From Cohnella herbarum (GTDB lineage: Bacteria > Bacillota > Bacilli > Paenibacillales > Paenibacillaceae), in assembly GCF_012849095.1 (NCBI RefSeq), contig NZ_CP051680.1, forward strand, positions 1,488,001-1,552,000: a stretch of DNA of 64,000 nt, written 5' to 3'. This document shows positions 1 through 8,893 of the stretch, in pieces. A program made the position numbers and the translations under genes. The notes below the pieces were generated by a model. The model searched no databases, was not told the DNA's origin, and worked only from the letters and a program-made list of their open reading frames with translations. Within the stretch, counting starts at the first letter, position 1. The number at the start of each line of letters is the position of its first letter.

Positions 1-1159
1 GCTTCTGAAGCAATCCGTTTAATCGGTGTACGTCGCGGGGATGCAAACCAATGCTGGGCTCATCGAAGATGTAAGTAACGTCAACCAGACTGCCGCTCAG
101 ATGCTTCACCATCTTCACGCGCTGCGACTCTCCCCCGGACAAGGTATCCGTCTCGCGGTCCAGCGTCAAATAGTCTAGTCCGATATCCACCAGATGCTGC
201 AATCGCTCCGCCAGCGCCTTCACGACCGGCGCGGATGCGGAATCTTCAATCTCCCGAATTACGCGGATGAGCTGTCCCACTTCCATAGCCGATAATTCAG
301 CGATGTTGTGTCCGTTGATCCGACAGTTAAGCGCAGCCTGACTGAGTCTTGCGCCGCGACAAGCGGAACAGGTACCCTCGGTAATGTACGGCGCAACGGA
401 TTGTTGCGTGCGCTCGGACTTCGTCTTCACGTCTTGCTTGATGTACTTATTGGTAAACTTCTCGATGACGCCTTCCACCGTAATATTCGTTGCCTTCCCG
501 GCGAAATCCATCTTCACTTTCCTAGCCTTGCCGTATAGCAGTAGCTCCAGATTCTCATCCGAATAATCGCTTATCTTCTTGTCGAGATCGAAGGGCCCCG
601 ACTGAACGATCATGTTCCAATCCCAACTGCTCACCGAATAACCCGGCAGCAGGATTGCCCCTTCATTTAACGATTTGGACATATCCACCGCTTTGCTCAT
701 ATCGATGCCCAGCCTGCGACCGATCCCGTTGCACTCCGGACACATCCCTTGCGGATCGTTAAACGAGAACATGTTCACCGGACCAACATAGGGCTGACCC
801 ACGCGGGAAAAGAGTAGTCGGAGAATGGGAGAAATATCGGTAATCGTGCCCATCGTGGAATGGGAACCGCCGCCCAGCCGCTTCTGATCGACGATAACGG
901 CCATGCTTAGGTTCTCGAGCGCGTCCGCGTCCGGTTGCGGAAAACGCGGCAGAAAAGTACGGACGAACATGCTGAAGTTTTCGTTCAGCAGCCGCTGGGA
1001 TTCCGCGGCGATCGTATCGAAAACGATCGATGACTTACCGGATCCGGATACCCCCGTGAAGATCGTGATCTTCCTCTTCGGAATGCGCAAGGATACGTTC
1101 TTGAGATTGTTTTCCCTCGCACCCGAGATGACGATATACTCCTGATTCCATTCGCTCAT
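1..1159 (-). CDS. Short UvrA-like ABC excinuclease ATPase, 3' end cut by window
   Basis: This is the N-terminal 386 residues of a UvrA-family ATPase, read from ATG at 1157-1159 behind a GGAAGGG-type ribosome site; the rest lies left of the window. Walker A GVSGSGKSS is at residues 36-44, two Cys pairs (CPEC and CSAC) lie mid-protein, and the ABC signature LSGGESQRV falls near residue 340 followed by the Walker B aspartate region IFDEPSIGLH. In canonical UvrA the first signature comes well over 100 residues later, so this copy lacks much of the UvrB-binding and insertion region. It therefore belongs to the short UvrA paralogues (DrrC-like, linked to drug resistance) rather than to the main repair UvrA. 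That subclass call is inference from the domain spacing. Confidence 0.85.
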   Translation of the reverse strand, partial: MSEWNQEYIVISGARENNLKNVSLRIPKRKITIFTGVSGSGKSSIVFDTIAAESQRLLNENFSMFVRTFLPRFPQPDADALENLSMAVIVDQKRLGGGSHSTMGTITDISPILRLLFSRVGQPYVGPVNMFSFNDPQGMCPECNGIGRRLGIDMSKAVDMSKSLNEGAILLPGYSVSSWDWNMIVQSGPFDLDKKISDYSDENLELLLYGKARKVKMDFAGKATNITVEGVIEKFTNKYIKQDVKTKSERTQQSVAPYITEGTCSACRGARLSQAALNCRINGHNIAELSAMEVGQLIRVIREIEDSASAPVVKALAERLQHLVDIGLDYLTLDRETDTLSGGESQRVKMVKHLSGSLVDVTYIFDEPSIGLHPRDVHRLNGLLQK

Positions 1160-1186
1160 GTGCTTAACACCCTTCCGATAATTATT

Positions 1187-1237
1187 GAATCAACATAAAC
1201 CGGCTGCAAACGATATGCAGCCGGTTTATGTTGATTC
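1187..1237 (-). terminator. Long perfect stem-loop after the ArsR/SRPBCC pair
   Basis: A perfect 22-bp inverted repeat (1187-1208 and 1216-1237) with a 7-base loop sits between the 3' end of the SRPBCC gene and the UvrA-like start. The core is ACCGGCTGCA / TGCAGCCGGT. There is no strong T run on the minus strand, so it may stabilise RNA ends as well as terminate. Confidence 0.6.
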
Positions 1238-1298
1238 GGGTCAAGCTGAGTCCGTCTATCGCACCCATTCATTCTAGTATTGGGAAGGCACAATGCGG

Positions 1299-1697
1299 TT
1301 ATAGTTCCAACGCCTTTTCGAACCCGCCGAACCAATTCCCCCAGCCGTATCTAGCGCCTTCGAGTCCATGAACATTCGAGAATCCGGTTTGATCGAGATG
1401 AAGATTAACCTTCCCGTCCCCTAAATCCTGCAACGTCCAGGTGACCGTATGCCGCTCGTCTCCGGTAGCCCAGGAATACGACAACCGGTTTGGCGCTTCC
1501 ACGATAAGCACTTCGCCGTCAACGAGCCCATCCCAATATTCGTTCGGCTGATGGCGAAACTGGAAACGATGGCCCACGACAGGCTTAAAATCATTTTCCG
1601 TGATCCATTTGGCAAGCTTATTCGAATCGGTTAAGGCGGACCATGCCTTCTCGATCGATGTCGTATACTGAAAATCCAAAGACAAAGCCAAACTCAT
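1299..1697 (-). CDS. SRPBCC/AHSA1-family protein
   Basis: A 132-residue protein of the START-like AHSA1 (activator of Hsp90 homologue) family. It shows the family's N-terminal pattern (TTSIEKAWSALTDSNKLAKW), the central beta-strand region with GDERHTVTW, and a C-terminal helix with GWGNWFGGFEKAL. These proteins form a helix-grip fold that binds small hydrophobic ligands; no ligand can be named here. It overlaps the upstream ArsR regulator by four bases (ATGA), so the two are translationally coupled. This ArsR-AHSA1 pairing is common in Firmicutes. Confidence 0.85.
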   Translation of the reverse strand: MSLALSLDFQYTTSIEKAWSALTDSNKLAKWITENDFKPVVGHRFQFRHQPNEYWDGLVDGEVLIVEAPNRLSYSWATGDERHTVTWTLQDLGDGKVNLHLDQTGFSNVHGLEGARYGWGNWFGGFEKALEL

Positions 1698-2023
1698 TCT
1701 TCTTCCTCCTCGAATAGTTGATTCAATCGCAACATATTGGTACTCCAGTATTTACTGTAGAAGCCCACCCAATCTTGAACTTCCCTAAGCGGAGAGGCGT
1801 CTAGCCTAAATCGCGTTTCCCTTCCGACTTTTCGATCATGTACTAGTCCGACCTCTTTAAGAATCGTCAAATGCTTAGACACTGCCGTGCGGCCCATTGG
1901 AAACTGCGCCGTTAATTCGTGAAGCGGTATCTCCTCCGACTCCGATAACAGATGTATCAGTTCGCGCCTAGTTGGATCTGCAATCGCGTCATATACATCC
2001 CGCAACTGGTTGTTCTCGTTCAC
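1694..2023 (-). CDS. ArsR-family winged-helix regulator
   Basis: A 109-residue ArsR/SmtB-type repressor. The winged helix spans about residues 10-85: DPTRRELIHLL (helix 1 end), LHELTAQFPMGRTAVSKHL (recognition helix) and VHDRKVGRETRFRL (wing). It lacks the Cys-rich metal-binding helix of arsenic or cadmium sensors, so it is probably a non-metal member that controls itself and the coupled SRPBCC gene. It starts at GTG behind AGGAGAGGG. A 16-bp palindrome about 60 bases upstream is a candidate operator. Confidence 0.85.
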   Translation of the reverse strand: MNENNQLRDVYDAIADPTRRELIHLLSESEEIPLHELTAQFPMGRTAVSKHLTILKEVGLVHDRKVGRETRFRLDASPLREVQDWVGFYSKYWSTNMLRLNQLFEEEEE

Positions 2024-2080
2024 AGCACCCTCTCCTAAGTAGGATTACCAAGGGACAGCAAAGCCATTATTTATTAATTA

Positions 2081-2096
2081 GACACCATCTGGTGTC
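2081..2096. promoter_or_regulatory. Palindrome GACACCA-TC-TGGTGTC, candidate ArsR operator
   Basis: Two perfect 7-bp arms are separated by two bases, 58 bases upstream of the ArsR start and 9 bases beyond the ssuC stop. A short-spaced dyad fits a winged-helix operator. It could instead act as the ssuC end hairpin, but no T tract follows on the minus strand. Confidence 0.4.
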
Positions 2097-2104
2097 GTTT
2101 TTAA

Positions 2105-2899
2105 TTATATGTTTCCTTTCGGTGTCCTGTCAACCAGATCGTGCCAATACAGCAGCTTGGATCCTAGCCATACCATCGCCATATCGGTCAGCTTGCCGAA
2201 TATCGCGAACAGAATGAGGCTTGTCATGATAATCGCCGGTCGTCCCGTCGTTTGACCGTCCGTCATAAGAAACCCTAACCCTTTGCTGGCGCCCATAATT
2301 TCCGCTGCCACGACGAACATCCAGCCCATGCTCAATCCGCTTCTCATGCCGACGACCAAGGAAGGCAACGTAGCGGGCAGGTAGAAATGCCAGATCAAAC
2401 GAAATCCCTTATATCCATGCACCCATCCGACTTCGATCAACTTCCGGTCTACGCTCATAATGCCCGTCAGCAAATTCAAATAGACGGGAAAAAATACCCC
2501 GATAGCGATAAGAGTGATCTTCGACGTCTCGTAAATCCCTAACCATAGAATGAACAAAGGAACCCACGCCATGGACGGAATATTCCGAAGCGCTTGAAGC
2601 AGCGGGTCAAACAAATAACGGAAAAACCGAAAGTACCCGTTCAGAATGCCTAGTACCAACGCTACCGCTAAGCCTGCAACAAAACCGGAAAATACCCGAT
2701 ATATCGTAATCCGCAAATGCTCGGCCAGCTCGCCCGATGCTAACAGATCGGTGAATGTGTCGTAAATTCGATTGAGCGGCGGCAGTAAATTAGGGGCTAC
2801 ATATCCGGTAACGGAAGCGTATTGCCAACCGCCTAGCAGGACGATAGGAACTAGGAATCCCAAAGCGATTTGAAAAAGGCGACTGTCCGTGAATTTCAA
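2105..2899 (-). CDS. ssuC: Sulfonate ABC transporter permease
   Basis: A 264-residue inner-membrane permease of the SsuC/TauC/NrtB class with about six membrane segments. The EAA-type cytoplasmic loop appears as EVGWVHGYKGFRLIWHFYLP followed by the SLVVGMRSGLSMGW helix, which contacts the ATPase. It starts at TTG (2897-2899) with a GGGGG ribosome site. It is the last gene of the leftward operon HpaB-like, ssuD, ssuB, ssuA, ssuC, 15 bases downstream of ssuA. Substrate assignment rests on the adjacent SsuD and SsuA genes. Confidence 0.9.
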   Translation of the reverse strand: MKFTDSRLFQIALGFLVPIVLLGGWQYASVTGYVAPNLLPPLNRIYDTFTDLLASGELAEHLRITIYRVFSGFVAGLAVALVLGILNGYFRFFRYLFDPLLQALRNIPSMAWVPLFILWLGIYETSKITLIAIGVFFPVYLNLLTGIMSVDRKLIEVGWVHGYKGFRLIWHFYLPATLPSLVVGMRSGLSMGWMFVVAAEIMGASKGLGFLMTDGQTTGRPAIIMTSLILFAIFGKLTDMAMVWLGSKLLYWHDLVDRTPKGNI

Positions 2900-2914
2900 A
2901 TCGACGACCCCCGT

Positions 2915-3913
2915 TTATTGTGCGATCTTGGTGAAGTATTGCGAATCGATCAATTCATCCACGACTTTGGCAACGTCCGTATCCTCAGGAATAATTCCGC
3001 TCTTCAATAAAACAACACCCGCCGCGTTAAGAGCTTCCTTCTGCTTATCTCCGATGACAGGGTCGGAAAGATCGGTTCTCTCGATAACCTTATCCACGAC
3101 CGGCAACGTTTGCTTGGATTGCTCGCTTACGATTTTCTTGAATTCGTCACCGTTGTCGATAGCCCAATTACGCGCCTTTTCATAGGCTTCAATCACTTTT
3201 TTCGTCAGCTCCGGGTTGTCGCTCGCGAACGACTCTCTTACGTTAAGCACCCCGTAAGTATTTAAGGAAGCGTCGCGGATAACGAGCTTGGAGCCCTGCT
3301 CCACTTCGGTTTGCGCCATGAACGGATCGAGTCCCGCCCATGCATCGACTTCGCCCTTCTCCAAAGCCGCTTTGCCATCGGCGTGCTGCAGTTGAACGAG
3401 CTCTACGTCCTTCTCGGTCAGTCCCGCCTGATCTAGAATTCGCAATAGGAAAATATGCGGGTCCGTCCCTCTCGTAACCGCGATTTTCTTTCCTTTCAAA
3501 TCCTCGGCTTTCGCGATCGTAGAGTCGGCTTTAGTCACAAGCGCTGTCCATTCCGGCTTGGAATAAACGTAGATCGACTTAATCGGATTTCCGTTCGATT
3601 TGCCTAATAACGCCGCGGCGCCTGCCGTGGAGCCGAAATCGATGCTCTTGCTATTCAAATACTCCAAAGCCTTATTGCTTCCCGCGCTAAGTACCCATTC
3701 GACTTCGGTGCCGTCCGATTTAAGCGCCTCCTCCAGGAAGCCTTTTTCCTTCAACACGAGGCTTACCGGATTATAATAAGCATAGTCCAGCTTAATCTTG
3801 GTCACGCTTGATGAAGCTTCCTTCGACGTGCCGTTACCGCAGCCCGCCAATTGTAGTACGACCAATATCATGACGATAACGAATGCGAGTTGCTTCCCTT
3901 TTCCTAATCTCAT
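2915..3913 (-). CDS. ssuA: Sulfonate-binding lipoprotein
   Basis: A periplasmic-type solute-binding lipoprotein of the SsuA/NMT1 family, about 332 residues. The signal peptide ends in the lipobox LAGC, and the mature protein has the family's two-lobe pattern (LDYAYYNPVSLVLKEKGFL near the start, then AVTRGTDPHIFLLRIL and DAWAGLDPFMAQTE). The ATG at 3911-3913 is preferred over the ATG six bases upstream because AAGGAG then lies at a normal 8-base spacing. The protein would deliver aliphatic sulfonates to SsuBC for desulfonation by SsuD. Confidence 0.9.
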   Translation of the reverse strand: MRLGKGKQLAFVIVMILVVLQLAGCGNGTSKEASSSVTKIKLDYAYYNPVSLVLKEKGFLEEALKSDGTEVEWVLSAGSNKALEYLNSKSIDFGSTAGAAALLGKSNGNPIKSIYVYSKPEWTALVTKADSTIAKAEDLKGKKIAVTRGTDPHIFLLRILDQAGLTEKDVELVQLQHADGKAALEKGEVDAWAGLDPFMAQTEVEQGSKLVIRDASLNTYGVLNVRESFASDNPELTKKVIEAYEKARNWAIDNGDEFKKIVSEQSKQTLPVVDKVIERTDLSDPVIGDKQKEALNAAGVVLLKSGIIPEDTDVAKVVDELIDSQYFTKIAQ

Positions 3914-3925
3914 TTTCATATCTCC

Positions 3926-4699
3926 TTAGATGGTATAGTTATCCATTGCCTTGCCAGTTGGCGATTCTATCTTCTCCTTAACCAGAACGCGGTCAAGAAT
4001 CATTTTCTCGAAATAGGCGAAGCCGCTATCATGCTCTCTGGGGCGCGGCAACGTAATCTTAACGTCAAACGCAATCCTCCCCTGCTCAATGAGAATAACC
4101 CGATCCGCCAATTGCACCGCTTCCGCTACGTCATGGGTGACAAGCAGAGCTGTGAATTGCTGCTCCGTCCACAAGCGCTCTATTAATTGCTGCATTTCGA
4201 TTCTCGTTAAGGCGTCCAGCGCTCCAAGCGGCTCATCAAGCAGCAGAAGCTTCGGATTTCCCGCCAAAGCGCGGGCAAGCGCTACCCGTTGACGTTGTCC
4301 GCCGGATAACACGCCTGGCCATTCGGAAGCGCGACTACCCAAACCCACTTGCTCTAGCGCATTCTCCGCTTTACGAATAGCCCCATCCTTGACGCCCACT
4401 CTAACGTTCTCAACCACGCTCTTCCAAGGGAGCAATCTTGCATCCTGGAACAGCACGCGGGTATCTGGATGTATAAACCGAATTTCCTCGCCGTCGATCG
4501 ATATGCCGCCTTCGGACGATTTCTCGAGACCCGCCACCAGTCGGAGCAAAGTACTCTTCCCGCAACCGCTCCTGCCTACGATAGCGATGAATTCTCCCGG
4601 TTTTGCTTCAAGTTCCACCCCTTTCAGAACCTGCTTATCCCCGTACCGCTTTGCTGTTTGCTTAATTTGCAGATAACTGCCTAATGCCGTTCGTTCCAT
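3926..4699 (-). CDS. ssuB: Sulfonate ABC transporter ATP-binding protein
   Basis: A 257-residue ABC ATPase. It shows Walker [11 protein letters not shown]-loop [10 protein letters not shown], signature [15 protein letters not shown], Walker [13 protein letters not shown] and the switch histidine in [10 protein letters not shown]. The ATG at 4697-4699 has a strong GGGGGGAAGGGA ribosome site. Reading can continue another 91 codons upstream, but that stretch is Gly/Arg-rich, overlaps ssuD and does not resemble the family. The gene overlaps the ssuD 3' end by 19 bases, suggesting coupling. Confidence 0.9.
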   Translation of the reverse strand: MERTALGSYLQIKQTAKRYGDKQVLKGVELEAKPGEFIAIVGRSGCGKSTLLRLVAGLEKSSEGGISIDGEEIRFIHPDTRVLFQDARLLPWKSVVENVRVGVKDGAIRKAENALEQVGLGSRASEWPGVLSGGQRQRVALARALAGNPKLLLLDEPLGALDALTRIEMQQLIERLWTEQQFTALLVTHDVAEAVQLADRVILIEQGRIAFDVKITLPRPREHDSGFAYFEKMILDRVLVKEKIESPTGKAMDNYTI

Positions 4700-5838
4700 T
4701 CCCTTCCCCCCTTCGGAATAATTTGATTGGCAATCATTTCGCCGAATGGACTGATGAAGAGCGGTTGATCCGCTTGCACCTTCTTGTGCAGCGGAAGCTT
4801 CGGAAACAAAAGCTCCGCTACGCGGTAAGCCTCCTCCAAGTGCGGATATCCCGACAAAATAAAGGTGTCGATGCCCATCTCTTGATACTCCAGCATACGA
4901 GCCGCTACCTGATCGGGGTCGCCGACAAGCGCGGTACCCGCCCCGCCGCGCACCAGACCGACCCCCGCCCACAGATTAGGACTCACGACAAGCTTGTTTC
5001 GGTCTCCTCCATGCAATTGGGCCATCCGGCGTTGTCCCTCCGAGTCCATCTTGGCAAAAGAAGACTGAGCTCTTGCGATCGTCTCGTCGTCGATATGCGA
5101 GATGAGCTTATCGGCCGCTTGCCACGCTTCCGATTCCGTTCTACGGACGATAACATGCAATCGGATACCGAACTTGATCGTTCTTCCGGAAGCTTCGGCC
5201 AGCCGTCTCATCTTAGCTATTTTCTCGGCAACCTGCTCCGGAGGTTCGCCCCATGTCAGGTAAACGTCGATGTGGTCAGCCGCTATCTCCATAGCCGCAT
5301 CCGAAGATCCCCCGAAATATAAGGGCGGGTAAGGGGCTTGAATCGGAGGATACAGCACCCTTCCGCCTTTTACGCTAAGATGGTCCCCCTCTAAATCCAC
5401 CTCTTCTCCTTGCAGCACTCGCTTCCATACTTCGAGGAATTCGCCGGTTAAGCCGTAGCGATCCGAGTGATCTAGGAAGACGCCGTCTCCTTCAAGCTCA
5501 GCCCTGTCGCCGCCGGTCACTACGTTGATAAGAAGCCGTCCGTTGGAAAACCGATCCAACGTTGCCGCCATTCTTGCCGCCAAAGTCGGGGACATCAAGC
5601 CGGGTCTTACCGCAACTAGAAACTTCAGCTTCTCCGTAGCCGGTACCAACGTCGAAGCGACGACCCAAGCATCCTCGCACGAGCGGCCGGTCGGAAGAAG
5701 CACGCCGCCGAAACCCAGCTCGTCCGCAGCTTGCGCGATCTGTTTGGTGTACGCGTAGTTAACCGCTCTAGCGCCCTCGCTCGTGCCTAGAAAATGTCCA
5801 TCGCCGTGGGTCGGAATAAACCAGAATACTTCCATCAT
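4681..5838 (-). CDS. ssuD: FMNH2-dependent alkanesulfonate monooxygenase
   Basis: A bacterial-luciferase-family flavin monooxygenase of about 385 residues that releases sulfite from alkanesulfonates in the cytoplasm. The N-terminus [20 protein letters not shown] is close to known SsuD proteins, and the conserved [28 protein letters not shown] and [11 protein letters not shown] segments are present. I choose the tandem ATGs at 5833-5838 because AGGAG lies 8 bases upstream; 10 further codons can be read but are not conserved. The FMN reductase partner is not in the window. Confidence 0.92.
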   Translation of the reverse strand: MMEVFWFIPTHGDGHFLGTSEGARAVNYAYTKQIAQAADELGFGGVLLPTGRSCEDAWVVASTLVPATEKLKFLVAVRPGLMSPTLAARMAATLDRFSNGRLLINVVTGGDRAELEGDGVFLDHSDRYGLTGEFLEVWKRVLQGEEVDLEGDHLSVKGGRVLYPPIQAPYPPLYFGGSSDAAMEIAADHIDVYLTWGEPPEQVAEKIAKMRRLAEASGRTIKFGIRLHVIVRRTESEAWQAADKLISHIDDETIARAQSSFAKMDSEGQRRMAQLHGGDRNKLVVSPNLWAGVGLVRGGAGTALVGDPDQVAARMLEYQEMGIDTFILSGYPHLEEAYRVAELLFPKLPLHKKVQADQPLFISPFGEMIANQIIPKGGREWNERH

Positions 5839-5880
5839 GTTAAATCTCCTCTCGAATAGAAAAGACACCCGTCCCCTGTT

Positions 5881-5910
5881 ATTAGAGAAAGGCGCCTTTA
5901 GTTGTCTAAT
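5881..5910. other. Intercistronic dyad between the HpaB-like gene and ssuD
   Basis: An outer pair ATTAGA/TCTAAT (5881-5886, 5905-5910) encloses the self-complementary AAAGGCGCCTTT (5888-5899). It may be an RNA processing or stability element, or a protein site. Only the symmetry is seen. Confidence 0.25.
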
Positions 5911-5945
5911 CGGCTTGTATTTAGCTGTAAGTTCAAGTTGATCAT

Positions 5946-7391
5946 CTATCCCTTGCTCGTTTCCTGCAGCAGCTTCCAGATCTGATCGGTATAACTGCTT
6001 TTATTCGCGTTGAGATACTGATTGGCATACGAGCGTACTGGATCCCCCGCATAGAAACGTTCATACAATTCGTGGCGCGAGCCGAGCGGACTGCCGATTA
6101 AATCCCATGCCAGCTTAAACAGCTTTACCTTTTTCTCCGCGCTGACGGAGGCGCCTTCGAAATACAGATGCATGAATTTGGAGATCGGACCGTAGAAGTC
6201 CTCCATGCCGGACGGGGTTTGAACGAATCCGCCTCCTCCGACCTGCTGTAATATCTCGATCGCTCTCGGATATGCTTTCGTTCCGATATTCCTAGCGGTA
6301 TCGATAAAAGAAATCTCAGGCACCCATACTCCGGAAGTATTTTGCGCGGCTTTCGTTTCGGAAGCGATCACGAGCGCTCGCATCGTCTCGACTTGAGTCA
6401 GCAGCTCTCCAAGCTTCTCTTGAATGTGAAGATAGCCGGTTACCCCGATCGATTCCGAAATCGCGAAAGCAAGTCCCGTTACGAATTCGAGCTTAGCGAC
6501 GGACCTCACGACCGTTTGATGGAACGCGAGCGAATTCGCCGTTTTGTTGTTTCGCAGACTCAATACGGATTCCGAATCTCCATAGAGCAATACGCGTTCC
6601 CAAGGAATGAGCACATCGTCGAAAAATAGAACGGCGTCCATTTCCTCGTATCTAGAGCTCAGAATATGCTCCTCATCCCTTGAATCCGCGAAAGATTCCC
6701 GACAAACGATATGCAGCCCTTTCGAATTGGCCGGAACAACGAGGACATGCGAATGTTCCTTGTTCTCCTTCTTCAACTGTAAAAAGGAGAAAATAATGAA
6801 GTCGTGCGTATACGGCGCTCCAGTCGCAATCATTTTCGCCCCGCGCACGATAATGCCTTCGCTCGATTCCTTCACCACATGAAGGAATCTTTCCGCGATG
6901 CGCTCATCGCTTAATTCGCGGGAACGATCGATCTGCGGGTCGAGGATAGCCGTCGTAAGGAACAAGTCGTTATCCCTGGCGGATTCGTAATATTTCTCGA
7001 TCTTCGCTTGAAACCCCTGGTCCCTCTTGCCGATCTCTTCTCTATCCGCATACCATCCCGTAATCATGGACCTGCCGTAATCGGATAAGCGGCTCATGAT
7101 GCCGTTGGTTTCTTTCGCCCAACAGGTGAAAGCTTTACTTCGGGTTAGAATGTCTTCCTGCGCATTAGGCACCAGAAATGAACTGTGAGCATAACGCCCC
7201 GTTGACGGGAGGAAATACCCTACTTCATCTTGGCGGTGCGGATCATCCAGTAAATCGAAGAGTGCTGAAATGGTTTTCAATGTACCTTGAAACGCGGGGT
7301 GACCGGGCAAATCGTCCACCGCTTGGCCTTCAAGCCAAACCTTCCGACCATCCTTAAGACTGTTTAGAAACTTATCGCCTCTCTTTGTCAT
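5946..7391 (-). CDS. HpaB-family flavin-dependent monooxygenase (4-hydroxyphenylacetate 3-hydroxylase-like)
   Basis: A 481-residue protein of the HpaB/PvcC family, which uses reduced FAD to hydroxylate small aromatic or related substrates. Recognisable parts are the N-terminal domain ([20 protein letters not shown]), the central acyl-CoA-dehydrogenase-like core ([37 protein letters not shown]) and a C-terminal helical region ending [20 protein letters not shown]. It begins at ATG behind AAGGAG and is the first gene of the leftward ssu operon. Its location suggests a role in using an aromatic or unusual sulfonate, supplied with reduced flavin by the same reductase as SsuD. The substrate is unknown. 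Confidence 0.8.
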   Translation of the reverse strand: MTKRGDKFLNSLKDGRKVWLEGQAVDDLPGHPAFQGTLKTISALFDLLDDPHRQDEVGYFLPSTGRYAHSSFLVPNAQEDILTRSKAFTCWAKETNGIMSRLSDYGRSMITGWYADREEIGKRDQGFQAKIEKYYESARDNDLFLTTAILDPQIDRSRELSDERIAERFLHVVKESSEGIIVRGAKMIATGAPYTHDFIIFSFLQLKKENKEHSHVLVVPANSKGLHIVCRESFADSRDEEHILSSRYEEMDAVLFFDDVLIPWERVLLYGDSESVLSLRNNKTANSLAFHQTVVRSVAKLEFVTGLAFAISESIGVTGYLHIQEKLGELLTQVETMRALVIASETKAAQNTSGVWVPEISFIDTARNIGTKAYPRAIEILQQVGGGGFVQTPSGMEDFYGPISKFMHLYFEGASVSAEKKVKLFKLAWDLIGSPLGSRHELYERFYAGDPVRSYANQYLNANKSSYTDQIWKLLQETSKG

Positions 7392-7432
7392 TGAACGGTA
7401 TCTCCTTGACTTCTTTTTCCGATGAGAATACT

Positions 7433-7446
7433 ATGATTTAAATCAT
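7433..7446. promoter_or_regulatory. Palindrome ATGATTTAAATCAT upstream of the sulfonate operon
   Basis: A perfect 14-bp palindrome lies 42 bases upstream of the HpaB-like start. The position suits an operator for the leftward operon. Chance is possible in AT-rich DNA. Confidence 0.3.
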
Positions 7447-7597
7447 GATGTTGATGTTATCCAATTTTTTCATTAAATTCAACCATCATTTGTATGTATT
7501 TCGTGGTTTAAGCAACAGAATTCGCCTATAAGTTCGATTACCCAAAAACAAACAACTATTCATAAATCTTCTCAGCCTATTTGAACATTGGCACGAT

Positions 7598-7611
7598 GTT
7601 GGTTAACCAAC
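7598..7611. promoter_or_regulatory. Palindrome GTTGGTTAACCAAC, candidate TetR operator
   Basis: A perfect 14-bp palindrome is centred 50 bases before the TetR start. TTGAAC at 7581-7586 could be a -35 element, which would put the palindrome over the -10 region, as expected for autorepression. It is the best operator candidate in the divergent region. Confidence 0.45.
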
Positions 7612-7654
7612 GAATTCGACCATATTGTCCATTAATAAAAGGAGGATTAAATTC

Positions 7655-8257
7655 ATGCTGCAACCAACGAAAGAAGACCGCAGAATTATCCGCACGCGTA
7701 AGGTCATAACGGATTCCTTCATTTCCCTGCTGAACGAAAAAGGGTTTCCCGACATATCCGTAGCCGATCTAACGGAACGTGCCGAGATCAATCGATCAAC
7801 CTTCTATGCCCATTACAAAGATAAATTCGATCTTCTTCAAGCCGTTATCGAAGAGAAGCTAACCTTGCTATCCGAGCAGCTCGAAGCGTCTAGAGTCACT
7901 CATCCCGTGCCTTCCAATGCGCAGGACAGCCCTCATCCCTATTTCGTAACTCTGTTCGTTCATCTTCAAGCACACGCGGAATTTTATACGGTCATGTTCA
8001 AGAGAATCGAGGATTCAGTCCTTCGCGGCCGTATGCTGGAAGTCATCAGAGAAAGCCAGTTCATTGTCATCTCCCAATTCAAACTCGAACAAAAGATGCT
8101 TATTCCGACGGATATTCTATTGGATTATCTCTGCTCTTCAATTATTGGGGTAGTAGAGAAATGGTATGACAACGGAATGAAATACAGCGCAAATTACATG
8201 GCCCTTCAGTTGACGAGATTATGCAGACTAGGCACGGATAAGGCTATGGGGATGTAA
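7655..8257 (+). CDS. TetR/AcrR-family transcriptional regulator
   Basis: A 200-residue TetR-type regulator. The helix-turn-helix is ISVADLTERAEINRSTFYAH, followed by YKDKFDLLQAVIEEKL, and the C-terminal half resembles the TetR_C domain with conserved YFVTLFVHLQAHAEFY and IIGVVEKWYDNGM. The ATG at 7655 has AAGGAGG nine bases upstream; a TTG 30 bases earlier lacks one. The gene is divergent from the sulfonate operon with a 263-base gap holding two palindromes, so it may control that operon, itself, or both. The ligand is unknown. Confidence 0.88.
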   Translation: MLQPTKEDRRIIRTRKVITDSFISLLNEKGFPDISVADLTERAEINRSTFYAHYKDKFDLLQAVIEEKLTLLSEQLEASRVTHPVPSNAQDSPHPYFVTLFVHLQAHAEFYTVMFKRIEDSVLRGRMLEVIRESQFIVISQFKLEQKMLIPTDILLDYLCSSIIGVVEKWYDNGMKYSANYMALQLTRLCRLGTDKAMGM

Positions 8258-8274
8258 CCTCCACTTTCCGTAGA

Positions 8275-8535
8275 CTAACGACTTGGAAAAACTAAACTTA
8301 CGTTGTCCGAAGGAAAAGCGTGGGCGGGAGTTATCATCATCGAACGAATCGGTTTTCCGGTATTCGTGCCCGTGAAGATGATGTTAATATTGCCGTTCCG
8401 ATGAGCGATAGTGAAGGTGATCGTCGGACGATTAACTTTCCCTCCTCCCCTAACCCCTGCGATCTGACCGATTTGCGACAAGGTCATTTGTTCCAACCCG
8501 ACTGATTGGGGTGGAATGGTCGTAGAAGTCGCCAT
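8275..8535 (-). CDS. Small hypothetical protein (86 aa)
   Basis: Not recognised. The 86-residue frame has balanced codon use like its neighbours and alternating beta-type segments (RPTITFTIAHRNGNINIIFT), with no signal peptide or membrane span. No clear ribosome site precedes ATG 8535. It ends 17 bases from the convergent TetR gene and lies just downstream of another protein-like frame (8549-8767); the two may be linked. The coding call is moderate. Confidence 0.45.
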   Translation of the reverse strand: MATSTTIPPQSVGLEQMTLSQIGQIAGVRGGGKVNRPTITFTIAHRNGNINIIFTGTNTGKPIRSMMITPAHAFPSDNVSLVFPSR

Positions 8536-8548
8536 ATTGTTAACGTCA

Positions 8549-8767
8549 TTAAATACATACTTTCAAATTTATGATCTTAAGATTCCAACCGCCTCCGCGC
8601 CAGTTCCCAATGACAGGCAGCATCACAACCTCTTTGTTACCCATCTGGAAAAACCCAAAATGTCTCAGTACCCTTAAATCAAGCTGTCCGATAAAATCGT
8701 CGTCTTTATCGCCAAATGGCGATCCATGCGTTCGAAAAACGGATATCGTGCCGTATATCGGATGAGT
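8549..8767 (-). pseudogene. Protein-like frame without a start, possible gene remnant
   Basis: Between stops at 8768-8770 and 8549-8551 the minus strand encodes 72 residues that look like real protein (PIYGTISVFRTHGSPFGDKD, VVMLPVIGNWRGGGWNL). The first ATG lies more than halfway in and has no ribosome site. It may be a 5'-truncated or frameshifted gene, or the end of a gene disrupted by the divergent DUF2269 promoter region. No function is recognised. Confidence 0.3.
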
Positions 8768-8893
8768 TTATATTATCCAGCATGACAATCATGCATGACT
8801 AAACATGACATTTCCGTGACAGGCATACTCGTTTCCGCGTGTTACAATTTCCAAGAAATAAAATAACGACGTCTTGGAAGGAGCTTTACCCTC

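Noticed and set aside
4684..5322. A 212-codon plus-strand frame across ssuD
   Set aside because: Antisense to a clear SsuD with no ribosome site and an Arg/His-rich, unprotein-like composition.
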